Part shown: positions 8,441-17,037 of the stretch, piece by piece
Layout: the number at the start of each line of letters is the position of its first letter
Position numbering within the stretch: position 1 is the first letter of the stretch
DNA from: Veronia pacifica
GTDB taxonomy: Bacteria > Pseudomonadota > Gammaproteobacteria > Enterobacterales > Vibrionaceae
DNA length: 64,000 nucleotides
Direction of reading: 5' to 3'
Assembly: GCF_001707825.1 (NCBI RefSeq)
Contig: NZ_LYBM01000005.1
Span: forward strand, 62,001-126,000
The notes under the pieces: model-generated
What the model saw: only the letters and a program-made list of their open reading frames with translations
Told to the model about the DNA's origin: nothing
The model's database searches: none
Made by a program: the position numbers and the translations under genes

Positions 8441-9076
8441 GTGAAATTAATTAAATATCTGAACGATCACTTCATTACTCAAAGTGAATTGCTTGAACTC
8501 TCTAAGGTGACTGAAGAAGAGCTGATGAAACTTCAGCATCGGCGTTTAATGCCGCAGTGTTCTTACAAGCTGAAAATAAACGTGGAAAGTGACTCTTTTT
8601 TTGGTGCTTACTCCGAGCATCAAGAGCTGGAGTATTATGCAAAAGGCTATATTTCTTGGGTAACAGCGATTAAAAGACTCCAAAGTAGTAACGACGCTTA
8701 TTTACTTTTTGCATCCCGTTACAAAGCGGCTTTAAACAACTTAAAGAGTGATGGGTTTGTAATAAGCGACCACAAATTCAATGAAGGTTTAGAGTTACAT
8801 ATCGAAGAGCAATGGGCGCATTTTTTAAATGGTACCTATGGGCTCTGCACTAAATCTGGTTTGCCAGAGGATATAGCGGCTAAAGCACTTGCGACAACAG
8901 AGATTAATGAACTGACTGAATGGTCTGATTTAGATGAAAAGCAACTGAGTCGTCTCGAACGGGCCGTTAATCTTTTGGACTCTGCCAGTTCCTTATTTGC
9001 GCCTCATGAGAGGCTAAAAAGCTCACGCCATCGTCTGGTTGATGACGTTCGACGTGAGTACAAACTAGACATCTAA
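8441..9076 (+). CDS. DUF6058-like protein of unknown function
   Basis: A 211-residue soluble protein starting with GTG. The N-terminal part (LIKYLNDHFITQSELLELS...LMKLQHRRLMPQCSY) looks like a small helical module that recalls MerR-type helix-turn-helix folds, followed by SDSFFGAYSEHQELEYYAKG, which I associate with the DUF6058 family seen in vibrios and Shewanella. The C-terminus is helical and charged (RHRLVDDVRREY). No catalytic motif is visible. It stands alone, with the divergent pentapeptide gene upstream. The family name is from memory and uncertain; the coding call itself is solid because of length and composition. Confidence 0.6.
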   Translation: MKLIKYLNDHFITQSELLELSKVTEEELMKLQHRRLMPQCSYKLKINVESDSFFGAYSEHQELEYYAKGYISWVTAIKRLQSSNDAYLLFASRYKAALNNLKSDGFVISDHKFNEGLELHIEEQWAHFLNGTYGLCTKSGLPEDIAAKALATTEINELTEWSDLDEKQLSRLERAVNLLDSASSLFAPHERLKSSRHRLVDDVRREYKLDI

Positions 9077-9396
9077 CAAACGGTCCGACCAAAGACAGAA
9101 AAAAGCAGAGTTACACTCATTTGGCACTAACTCTAGCTTGGTACTTTTGTGTGAGTTAAGCCAGCGATTTATAGGGTTTGCTTCCACCGTTTTTAAAGGG
9201 GGAGAGTAATACTAAAAACGTTCAATCTGTCGTCCCGTAACACTCGCCTTAAAATACAGTACTGTTGCTTTCTGTTCGCACCAGAAATTTACAAAGGTAG
9301 TTATATGCCTGAAACAGTAAGGCCCGAACAAACGGGCCTTGGTTTGATTGTGTCGAAGGTGCTATCACGGACGTTTTTTATATAACTACTGTCATC
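9077..9396. other. Intergenic region between convergent genes
   Basis: About 320 bases between the 3' ends of two genes. It contains the GC-rich hairpin at 9319-9340 and otherwise nothing I can assign. Confidence 0.4.
9319..9340. terminator. Hairpin, probable terminator
   Basis: AAGGCCCG and CGGGCCTT are perfect inverse arms of 8 bases around the loop AACAAA. It lies between two convergent genes. The trailing T-run is poor on both strands, so the terminator call is moderate. Confidence 0.5.
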
Positions 9397-11181
9397 TTAA
9401 TAAACATCACGCACATAGCGTTTTTGTTTCTTGAGATCATTGACGTAGCTCTCGGCAGCTTCTGCGCTCATACTTCCGTGTTGCTCGATAACTCTGTGTA
9501 GTGCCTTATCTACGTCTTTCGCCATCCGGAATGCGTCACCGCAGATAAAGAAGTAGCCTCCGCGCTCTAGCCATTCAAACAGCTCTTTGCCGTTTTCTTC
9601 CATTCGATCCTGCACATATACTTTTTCTGCCTGATCGCGGGAGAAAGCCAAGTCTAGGCGGGTGAGTAGGCCATCCTGTTGCATTTGCTCGATTTCGTCC
9701 TGATAGATGAAATCGGTATCCCGGTTTCTGTCACCAAAGAACAGCCAGTTATCACCATTGGCACCTGTGGCTTTTCTCTCTTCGAGGAAAGCACGGAAAG
9801 GCGCAATACCTGTACCAGGACCAACCATGATCATTGGCGCATCATGATTTTCTGGTACAGCGAAGTGTTTATTAGGAGCGAAGTAGCATTTGACGGTCTG
9901 ACCCTCGTCGGCAATGTCTGACAGGAATGTCGAGCAAACGCCGTTATGGTCTCGCCCATGACTTTCGTACCTGACGTTACCAATCGTCAGATGCACCTCC
10001 TCCGGGTGATAGTTGATGCTGGACGAGATGGAGTAAGCACGCGGTGCCAGTGGTTTACATAAGCCGACAAACTCTTCTGCGGTCATGGCTGTGTCTGGAA
10101 AGAGACCGAGTAAATCAACCGTATCTTTGCCCCACAAATAGTCGTTTAACTTTTCAGTATCGTTAAGCATTAAAGCAAGCGACTTGTCATTGCTGTGTCC
10201 TGCAAGGTGGGCGAGAAACTCTTTACTGGGAAGCCTTATCTCAAGATGTTCTTTGAGAATGGTATGTAAAGTCAACGGCTGGTTATCGAAGTTGATTTCT
10301 GCGTCAGGACTGCTGTTTAACCGAGCTATCAGGTCAGTCACCAGATCTTCTCTGTTGATCGGAATAATGTTCAGCGCGTCGCCAGCTTCGTAGTGTTCTC
10401 CGCTACCTGCCAAAGAGAATTCATAGTGGAGAGTTTCTTTACTCGACCCATCGGAGGTCAGGCACTTTTTGGTAAGCAGTTCAGCAGACAGTGGGTTTTG
10501 TCGGTTATGCTTGGGCTTATTCTTTTTACTGCTGGTCGTTGCAGGTTGAGAGGCGGCATCCGCAGGACCTGCATTGCCTCGTTGAGCAATTTCAGGCAAG
10601 GTCGCATCCATCCACTCGCTGGCTGGGGTGTCGAAATCGATATCACAATCAACCCGTGTGGTCACTCTCTGGCCACCAAGCTCTTCAAGCCGCTCATCCC
10701 ACTGAATCCCTGCCAGACAGAAGTCGTCATAGTTGGTATCGCCCAGCGCCAAAACTGAGTAGTGGGTATTGGCGAAACTCGGCGCATCGTCTGCGCTGAT
10801 AGCGTCCCAAAGGTTTTGCGCATTATCTGGCATTTCGCCTTCGCCATAGGTACTGGTGACAACCAGCAGACGTTCGTTCTGAGCCAGTTGATTGAGGTCA
10901 GCGTCATCCATGTCGAGCACGGTTGGCGTCAGCCCCGCTGATTTAGCCTGCTCTGCCGCTGTTTCAGCTACGCTTTCTGCATTTCCGGTTTGTGAGCCGT
11001 AAATAATTGTGATTGGTCTTACCGCGACCTGCTGCGATTGGGCTGGGGCCTGATTTTCTTCCTGAACCAGCAGCTTGGTATGTAACCCGGCGAGAAAGCC
11101 GCCGAGCCATTGTGTCTGTTCGCTGTTAAACGGAATATCCTCGGGTAGATAAGGTACTTTTTGTGTGTTGTCTAATTTCAT
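9397..11181 (-). CDS. CysJ-like NADPH diflavin reductase, partner of the glutamate-synthase-like protein
   Basis: A 594-residue diflavin reductase, close to CysJ (599 residues). Domains in order: an N-terminal helix pair with LGGFLAG; a flavodoxin FMN domain from about residue 65 (TIIYGSQTGNAESVA, TSTYGEGEMPDN, LALGDTNYDDFC); a Ser/Pro/Lys linker near 220-245; an FAD domain with RAYSISSS and GVCSTFL; an NADPH domain with MVGPGTGIAPFRAFLEER, FFGDRNRDTDF and FICGDAFRMAKDV; and the family C-terminus KRYVRDVY. The ATG at 11181 follows an AGGAG site and lies 22 bases after the stop of the upstream gene, so the two are one operon. No sulphite reductase haemoprotein (cysI) is nearby. I infer that it feeds NADPH electrons to the glutamate-synthase-like protein. 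Confidence 0.88.
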   Translation of the reverse strand: MKLDNTQKVPYLPEDIPFNSEQTQWLGGFLAGLHTKLLVQEENQAPAQSQQVAVRPITIIYGSQTGNAESVAETAAEQAKSAGLTPTVLDMDDADLNQLAQNERLLVVTSTYGEGEMPDNAQNLWDAISADDAPSFANTHYSVLALGDTNYDDFCLAGIQWDERLEELGGQRVTTRVDCDIDFDTPASEWMDATLPEIAQRGNAGPADAASQPATTSSKKNKPKHNRQNPLSAELLTKKCLTSDGSSKETLHYEFSLAGSGEHYEAGDALNIIPINREDLVTDLIARLNSSPDAEINFDNQPLTLHTILKEHLEIRLPSKEFLAHLAGHSNDKSLALMLNDTEKLNDYLWGKDTVDLLGLFPDTAMTAEEFVGLCKPLAPRAYSISSSINYHPEEVHLTIGNVRYESHGRDHNGVCSTFLSDIADEGQTVKCYFAPNKHFAVPENHDAPMIMVGPGTGIAPFRAFLEERKATGANGDNWLFFGDRNRDTDFIYQDEIEQMQQDGLLTRLDLAFSRDQAEKVYVQDRMEENGKELFEWLERGGYFFICGDAFRMAKDVDKALHRVIEQHGSMSAEAAESYVNDLKKQKRYVRDVY

Positions 11182-11203
11182 CGTTAATCCATTCTCCTGA
11201 TAA

Positions 11204-14200
11204 TTAGGCAGCGTCACGCATGACCTGACTGAGGACGTGGCAGTAATGACTGGCCAGCAGTTGTTCAAATGCAGGGTATTGTTCTAGCTGTTGTCGAATC
11301 TCCCTGTCTCTCTCAATAATCCATACGCTGGTTCCCCATGCTCGGGAATCCCAGACTTCACGTTTTGACATCGCAGATTTGTAATCATCAACACGTTTCT
11401 GTGCGATCAAACAGGCCAATGCTGCATCGTCATAGTCAGCCAGTGCAGCTTTGGCATCTTTCACAAGAACATCAATCAGTCTTTTATCTTCAGTATCAAA
11501 CAGGTAACGACAGGCCTGAGTTTCCGTCGCCCCTCGCTTGAGAAATTCATCTGCTTGTCTGGCGGTTTCAAGACCACGCCTTAACACGCCAGATGCATTG
11601 ACATACTGGCAGATCAAATCGGTGTCTCTATCTCCATATCTTGGAACTTTTCCATCAAATATTGAGATCCCCTGAGCTTCATGGTTGGCGTACGCCTCTT
11701 TTATCCGGCTGATATGGAGACGGGAAAAATATTGGGAGAGCTCTTCAACCATACTTTTTCTGTCCATCGCTGCCGAAATAGCATCGCTGGTGTGGTACTT
11801 GAACAGCGACAGAGGAATAAGGACATAAAAGTCAGCACTTGCCAGCGCCCAGTTGTGAAGAATCGCTCTGGCTTTGTCTGATCCTGTCGCATTAAAATGC
11901 TGGGTAAGGTGGTAATGAAGCGCCTGACGTTGGCCCTCAACCAAACTATCTCCCCCTTTCAGGCTGATTGCTTTGACCGAGTCGTTACTGCAGGACGAGA
12001 CGATAGCGCCGGACGGGTCGTACTGGAAAGCGGTTCCTCCGCTCATTCCGTTACCAAAGCCTTTTCCGTAGCCACCGAGATTGATCACGGCACCATTTGT
12101 CATATATTCGCAGCAGAAGTCACCCACGCCTTCAACAACAGCGACAGCCCCTGAATTTCTGACACCAAATCTGTCGCCGGCTTCTCCTTCTACAAACAGC
12201 TCGCCGCCGGTAGCGCCGAACAAGGCGAAGTTTCCTATGAGTACATTGTCGCCTTGACTGATGGACTGCCCGCCAGGGAACTGAACGATGATGCGTCCAC
12301 CGCTTGCGCCTTTGCCGACTCCATCATTACAGGTGCCGATATGACGCATTGTCACTCCTGAATTATTGAAGGCAGCAAAACTTTGACCAGCGGAATCACG
12401 GGTAATGATTTCAACACTGTCCGATGTCAGTATCCGACGGCCGTTTTCGAGGGTGTGAACAGCAGGATGCTGAGACGCATCCTTGTCAGTGAGACGATAA
12501 TTAAGAATACGCTCAATATCGATAGAGAACTGCCCGCCTACTGTTTTATTGCAGTTACAGAGACTTGGCCCCTCAAATTGTATCGTTTCGTTATTAGTGG
12601 AGAAGAAGCGATCTTCGACCGTCTCGATAAAACCATCGTCAGGTTTGAAACACGCTTCGAGACAAATAGGATCCTCAATGTGTTTTGTGTTTGCCTTGGC
12701 CAGCAGGCCTGTCATATCGAGTTGACCAATCATCTCTGGATGGTTGATAAGGTGCAACAGGTGTGTTTGACCGCATATCGCTTCCAGTGATGTGTAGCCA
12801 AGACTCGCGAGAATGTGTCTGACTTCATGTGCCACATTCATAAAATACTGAGCCAGCGCGCGGGGATCGCCGCGATATAACTCAGGGTTGGTTGTCAGAC
12901 CCGCAGGACATTTTAAGTTACAGTTTTTCGCCATGACACATTTAAGCATCATTAACGCGGTTGTCCCGAACTCAAAGGAATCACCGCCAAGGATCGCCGA
13001 TTTGACGACATCTATCCCTGTTTGGTGAGCATTCGAGCAACGCAGTGTCACCTTGTCACGGAGTCCATTTTCCGCGAGCGCCTGATGAACCTCAGCAATA
13101 CCGATATCAGCTGCTCTACCTGTGTTCTTCAGGCTGGTAACCTGAGCTGCACCTGTTCCGCCAGTATTACCTGCAACGTTGATAACATCAGCACCTGCTT
13201 TCGCCACACCGACGGCAATCGTACCTATGCCTTCTGACGACACCAGTTTTACAATCACCCGCACACGTGCGGCTTTGGCGTCATGTATCAGTTGCCCAAG
13301 ATCCTCGATGGAGTAGGTGTCATGGTGTGGAGGTGGTGATACTAATTCAACGCCCGGTGTTCCGCCACGAGCTGCGGCAATTTCCACATTGACCTTTGGG
13401 GAGGGGAGCTGTCCACCCTCACCTGGCTTAGCACCTTGGGCGATCTTTATCTCAATTTCTTCCAAAGAGGGATCGGCAAGGTAACCCGTCCACACCCCAA
13501 AACGGCCAGATGCAAACTGTTTAATCCTACTGGCTTTCACTGAGTTGTAGCGGCGGGAGTTTTCTCCACCCTCTCCTGAGTTACTCATGGCTCCGGCTAT
13601 GTTGGTTCCGTGAGCAACGGCCTCGTGTGCTCTTGCGACCAATGCGCCATGGCTCATCGCCCCTGACGCAAACGCAGCTGTGATCTGATGGGCGGGTTGC
13701 ACATCATCAAGAGAGATTGAGTTGGGTGGTGGACTGGTGTGGGTAAAAAACGTTTTCGCTGTACCATGAGCGTTCAGCTGAATGCCACGGGTGCCGACAT
13801 CAACACCGACCAGATCACTGCCGAACACCTGCTGTAGCGCAAATGCCAGCATAGGATGGCGCGCTCTTGGCTGCTCGTGAAGTTGCAGTAACCACTTATC
13901 GCCGCCGACGGATTCGACAGAGAGTCCAGCCAGTGAAACTTGGGGTGAGCCACGGAAAGAAATGCCGCTGAGTGTGGCTACAAAATCGTCCTCGGTCTTG
14001 CATTGTGACAGGTCAACGGGCAGCGCCAACACGTCACGCAAGGTGGCGGGACGCTGTTTACGCTCTTCATAAATTCGCTCCGTAAACTCTCGATAGACCT
14101 CTGTCATTGCAAAAGAATCAATTTGCTCGGGAGTTCTGGCTTCAAAACCAAGGTCTTTATAGCCTTCGTCTTCAGGCAATAAAAAACCGCTTTCATCCCA

Positions 14201-16660
14201 CTCGGATGCATCTTCTGCAGCATACTGGATGGGTTCTTCCGTTAAGGCGACAAACTCGCGGGTGGTTAGGTTTCCGTAACCGTGTGCGCCGCCCTCAGCA
14301 CGCTCTTTGAACAATCCCAGCACTGGGATCTGATTTTCTGCTTGAATCTCAAAGACTTTTTGATGCCATTCGATAGCACTTTCCACTAAGTCAGCAAACT
14401 GAGCACCGCCAACAGGTGAATGGATGTTTGGAAAAAGAGCTGCCAGAGGTGGATCCTGAGTATCTAAGAAATTTGCCTCGAAAAACTCGCCGCCGATATA
14501 ACTCTCGGCTGTACACAGGCCAAATTTACCCATGGTCTTCATCAGTGCTTTTTCAACGGCCTTTTGATAGGTTTTGAGTGCTGTTTTCACACCCTCAATG
14601 TTACCGTACAGCTCCCAGGCCCGGTTGAAAACAGTCACCGGGCAGACGGCAGATGCACCAAAACCTAGTAGGCTGGCAATGTCATGGGTGCTGGAGGCCT
14701 GGCCTGTTTGATAGATAATACTGGTTGAGAAACGTAGCCCTTTATCGATCAGACGTTGGTTAACGGCAGCTATTACCAACATTGCAGGCAGTGCCGCTTT
14801 TTTATGGCTTACATGTTGGTCAGTCAATACAATAATATCATGTTGAGAAGACGCCAGTTTCTCAGCCTGGTCTGCAACGTCATCCAGTGCGCGTTGCAAA
14901 CGCTTAACGTTGGTTTCATCGCCTTTGGCTGCCTTGAGGTCAGGAATAAAAAGCGTATCGATATGCCCGATCTTCAGCTTGTCCTGCTCAAGGATCTGTA
15001 CCATTTGCTGGGGTTGCAATATGGGTGATGGGATGACTAACTGAACATTGGTCGTCGGGCTGATGTTTGGTTTCGGTCCCAATGCCACTCTTAATGTCAT
15101 GCCATCTGCTTCGCGAATACTGTCGAGAGGCGGGTTGGTTACCTGTGCAAAACGTTGGCTGAAGTACTTGGATACACCGCCTTCAATGCCTGACAGTGCA
15201 TTGGGCGTTAAGCCGTATCCCATGGCAGAGATTTTTTCCATACCCGTTTGCAACATCGGATCGAGCATAAACTTGAAACTTTCTTGGTTCATGCTGTAGG
15301 CAACATGTCTGGCCGCAGGTTCAAGGCTGGAAGAATTATCGAATTGCGACACGTCTGCATCTGGTAAATCAGATAACAGGATCCGTGCTTCACTCAGAAT
15401 TGCGCTGTAATCTTTCTCAGCAGCAAGTCTCTCCAATATTTGATTGGTGTAGAGGGTTTCTTTGGTCTCATGGTTAAAGACCACCATACCGCCAGCCTCA
15501 ATACGTCCTCGTCTTATTACTTCATCATGAGGAAAATCTATCTGGCCTGCCTCACTCATAACAGCAAGGTAATCACTTGTTTCCACTGTTCTCAGAGGGC
15601 GAAGGCCCAATCTGTCGAGGCGGGCACCTATTTTAACACCATCGCCAAATATGAACGCTGCGGGTCCATCGTTTTTCTCTTCATACAAAGAAAAATACTC
15701 AAGCATATCCCGGACATTGTCTGGCATCTCATGGTCGTTTTCCCATGCTGGTGGCATCATGGCCAGTGCCGCCACGTCAATGTCCATTTCGTCTTCCGTC
15801 ACCCGGCGGGCAAGGGTCTGGTCAAGTCTGGCTGAGTCTGATTGGCCTTTTGGAAAGATAACTTTTTTGTTGTGCAGTCTGGCTATTGCAGCTTCACTGA
15901 GGCGATTTTTTCTGTCAGTGTTCAATTCACCATTGTGAGCCATTCGTCTGAATGGTTGTGCGAATACCGGGTTTGGGGCGGTATTGGTGGAAAAACGGGT
16001 ATGAAAAAACAGCGTGTGAATTTTGTGTGACGTATCCGTGAGGTCGCAAAAGTAGGCGACGACTTCCCAACTGTTGAGTCTGTTTTTCAATACCTGCGTG
16101 TGGCTGCTCATCGAGAGTGGATAAAGACCCTCTAACTCTGGATGGGTAAAAGCTGGCTGCTCAATGTCGAGCAGTGCCAAGTTGATAATATGTTCAAAAG
16201 AAGCGCGATTTCTGACGCTTTTAGGCTTGGCGAATACGCATTGTTTGATAGGAAGTTGCGCAGCTGCGCTGCACTTGTTTAACACATCATTATTGACCGG
16301 GACATCTCTCCAAAGAAGAACATTGAGCTCGTACTTTTTGAGGGTATCTACAATGATTTGGTGCGCAATTTTGTGTTGGTTTTTATCGACAGGATAAAAA
16401 AAGTTAGCAACACCAAACTCTCCAAGCTTTAAACTTGGTTTTTTGGTCAGCTTTCGAAAGAAATTGAGTGAAATGTCAATATTAACCCCTGCACCATCGC
16501 CTGTACCGTCTGCGCTGATTCCTCCGCGATGCGGGATCATACAAAGACCCTGATGGGCATGCTTCAGTAAAGTATGGGTTTGCTTGCTGTGTTTGTGGGT
16601 AATGAAGCCGACACCACAACTCGAATGCTCACTATTTCTATCGAATAAATAACGTTTCAT
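11204..16660 (-). CDS. Glutamate-synthase large-subunit-like protein with long C-terminal extension
   Basis: At 1818 residues it is clearly longer than GltB (about 1490-1520). Domains in order: class II glutamine amidotransferase with the catalytic Cys15 in CGVGFI; a central domain; the FMN/synthase barrel with KPGEGGQLPSPKV, SPPPHHDTYSIEDL, VKLVSSEGIGTIA and GGTGAA; an Fe-S motif Cys1241-x5-Cys1247-x3-Cys1251 (E. coli GltB has C-x5-C-x4-C); a GXGXG beta-helix from about 1447; and an extension of roughly 190 residues after the normal end. Extra cysteines sit at 1333, 1337, 1368 and 1370. The ATG at 16660 is preferred over an upstream GTG that lacks a ribosome site. The partner gene is a diflavin reductase, not gltD. 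A Fur-like site lies about 120 bases upstream. Glutamate formation is inferred; another amidotransfer reaction is possible. Confidence 0.85.
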   Translation of the reverse strand: MKRYLFDRNSEHSSCGVGFITHKHSKQTHTLLKHAHQGLCMIPHRGGISADGTGDGAGVNIDISLNFFRKLTKKPSLKLGEFGVANFFYPVDKNQHKIAHQIIVDTLKKYELNVLLWRDVPVNNDVLNKCSAAAQLPIKQCVFAKPKSVRNRASFEHIINLALLDIEQPAFTHPELEGLYPLSMSSHTQVLKNRLNSWEVVAYFCDLTDTSHKIHTLFFHTRFSTNTAPNPVFAQPFRRMAHNGELNTDRKNRLSEAAIARLHNKKVIFPKGQSDSARLDQTLARRVTEDEMDIDVAALAMMPPAWENDHEMPDNVRDMLEYFSLYEEKNDGPAAFIFGDGVKIGARLDRLGLRPLRTVETSDYLAVMSEAGQIDFPHDEVIRRGRIEAGGMVVFNHETKETLYTNQILERLAAEKDYSAILSEARILLSDLPDADVSQFDNSSSLEPAARHVAYSMNQESFKFMLDPMLQTGMEKISAMGYGLTPNALSGIEGGVSKYFSQRFAQVTNPPLDSIREADGMTLRVALGPKPNISPTTNVQLVIPSPILQPQQMVQILEQDKLKIGHIDTLFIPDLKAAKGDETNVKRLQRALDDVADQAEKLASSQHDIIVLTDQHVSHKKAALPAMLVIAAVNQRLIDKGLRFSTSIIYQTGQASSTHDIASLLGFGASAVCPVTVFNRAWELYGNIEGVKTALKTYQKAVEKALMKTMGKFGLCTAESYIGGEFFEANFLDTQDPPLAALFPNIHSPVGGAQFADLVESAIEWHQKVFEIQAENQIPVLGLFKERAEGGAHGYGNLTTREFVALTEEPIQYAAEDASEWDESGFLLPEDEGYKDLGFEARTPEQIDSFAMTEVYREFTERIYEERKQRPATLRDVLALPVDLSQCKTEDDFVATLSGISFRGSPQVSLAGLSVESVGGDKWLLQLHEQPRARHPMLAFALQQVFGSDLVGVDVGTRGIQLNAHGTAKTFFTHTSPPPNSISLDDVQPAHQITAAFASGAMSHGALVARAHEAVAHGTNIAGAMSNSGEGGENSRRYNSVKASRIKQFASGRFGVWTGYLADPSLEEIEIKIAQGAKPGEGGQLPSPKVNVEIAAARGGTPGVELVSPPPHHDTYSIEDLGQLIHDAKAARVRVIVKLVSSEGIGTIAVGVAKAGADVINVAGNTGGTGAAQVTSLKNTGRAADIGIAEVHQALAENGLRDKVTLRCSNAHQTGIDVVKSAILGGDSFEFGTTALMMLKCVMAKNCNLKCPAGLTTNPELYRGDPRALAQYFMNVAHEVRHILASLGYTSLEAICGQTHLLHLINHPEMIGQLDMTGLLAKANTKHIEDPICLEACFKPDDGFIETVEDRFFSTNNETIQFEGPSLCNCNKTVGGQFSIDIERILNYRLTDKDASQHPAVHTLENGRRILTSDSVEIITRDSAGQSFAAFNNSGVTMRHIGTCNDGVGKGASGGRIIVQFPGGQSISQGDNVLIGNFALFGATGGELFVEGEAGDRFGVRNSGAVAVVEGVGDFCCEYMTNGAVINLGGYGKGFGNGMSGGTAFQYDPSGAIVSSCSNDSVKAISLKGGDSLVEGQRQALHYHLTQHFNATGSDKARAILHNWALASADFYVLIPLSLFKYHTSDAISAAMDRKSMVEELSQYFSRLHISRIKEAYANHEAQGISIFDGKVPRYGDRDTDLICQYVNASGVLRRGLETARQADEFLKRGATETQACRYLFDTEDKRLIDVLVKDAKAALADYDDAALACLIAQKRVDDYKSAMSKREVWDSRAWGTSVWIIERDREIRQQLEQYPAFEQLLASHYCHVLSQVMRDAA

Positions 16661-17037
16661 AATTTTTATTGTCCATATATTTGTAAGCCGAATAACCACC
16701 TTGTTATCAAATAACCTTGAATGTCGTCACTTTCACTAATCGGCCATCCAGAATAGCTAGATAGCAATACTTATGCAAATAGTAATTATTATCATTACAT
16801 ATTAGGTTGTTAATTCTATAGGATGGGGGTGAGGTGGATTTTTGCTGATGAAATCAGCGTTGAAGGCAAATTATCATCTGTTTTTGTGTTAACGTTCTGG
16901 ATTATACCTCTACAGATATAAAAGAATTTTCAGGGTATTAGCGGGTAATAAATGTGCATATGGTGAATTTATATTCTGTTTTTTGTGCTATTTATTCTCT
17001 GTGGTGTTCGGCTGCTATAAGGGGATGTCAGTGGCTG
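16661..17037. other. Promoter region of the glutamate-synthase-like operon
   Basis: About 380 bases upstream of the operon and downstream of the nuclease gene. It is AT-rich and contains the Fur-like site at 16780-16794. I see no small gene in it. Confidence 0.5.
16780..16794 (-). promoter_or_regulatory. Fur-box-like site upstream of the glutamate-synthase-like operon
   Basis: Read on the gene strand, the 15 bases are TGATAATAATTACTA, against the 7-1-7 Fur consensus TGATAATnATTATCA: 12 of 14 defined positions match. It lies 120 bases before the chosen ATG, a position compatible with an upstream promoter. The site is weaker than the one at 6972 and AT-rich DNA can give chance matches. Confidence 0.5.

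Noticed and set aside
11182-11268. 29-codon N-terminal extension of the diflavin reductase frame
   Set aside because: It overlaps the end of the glutamate-synthase-like gene and lacks family similarity; the ATG at 11181 after AGGAG is the better start.
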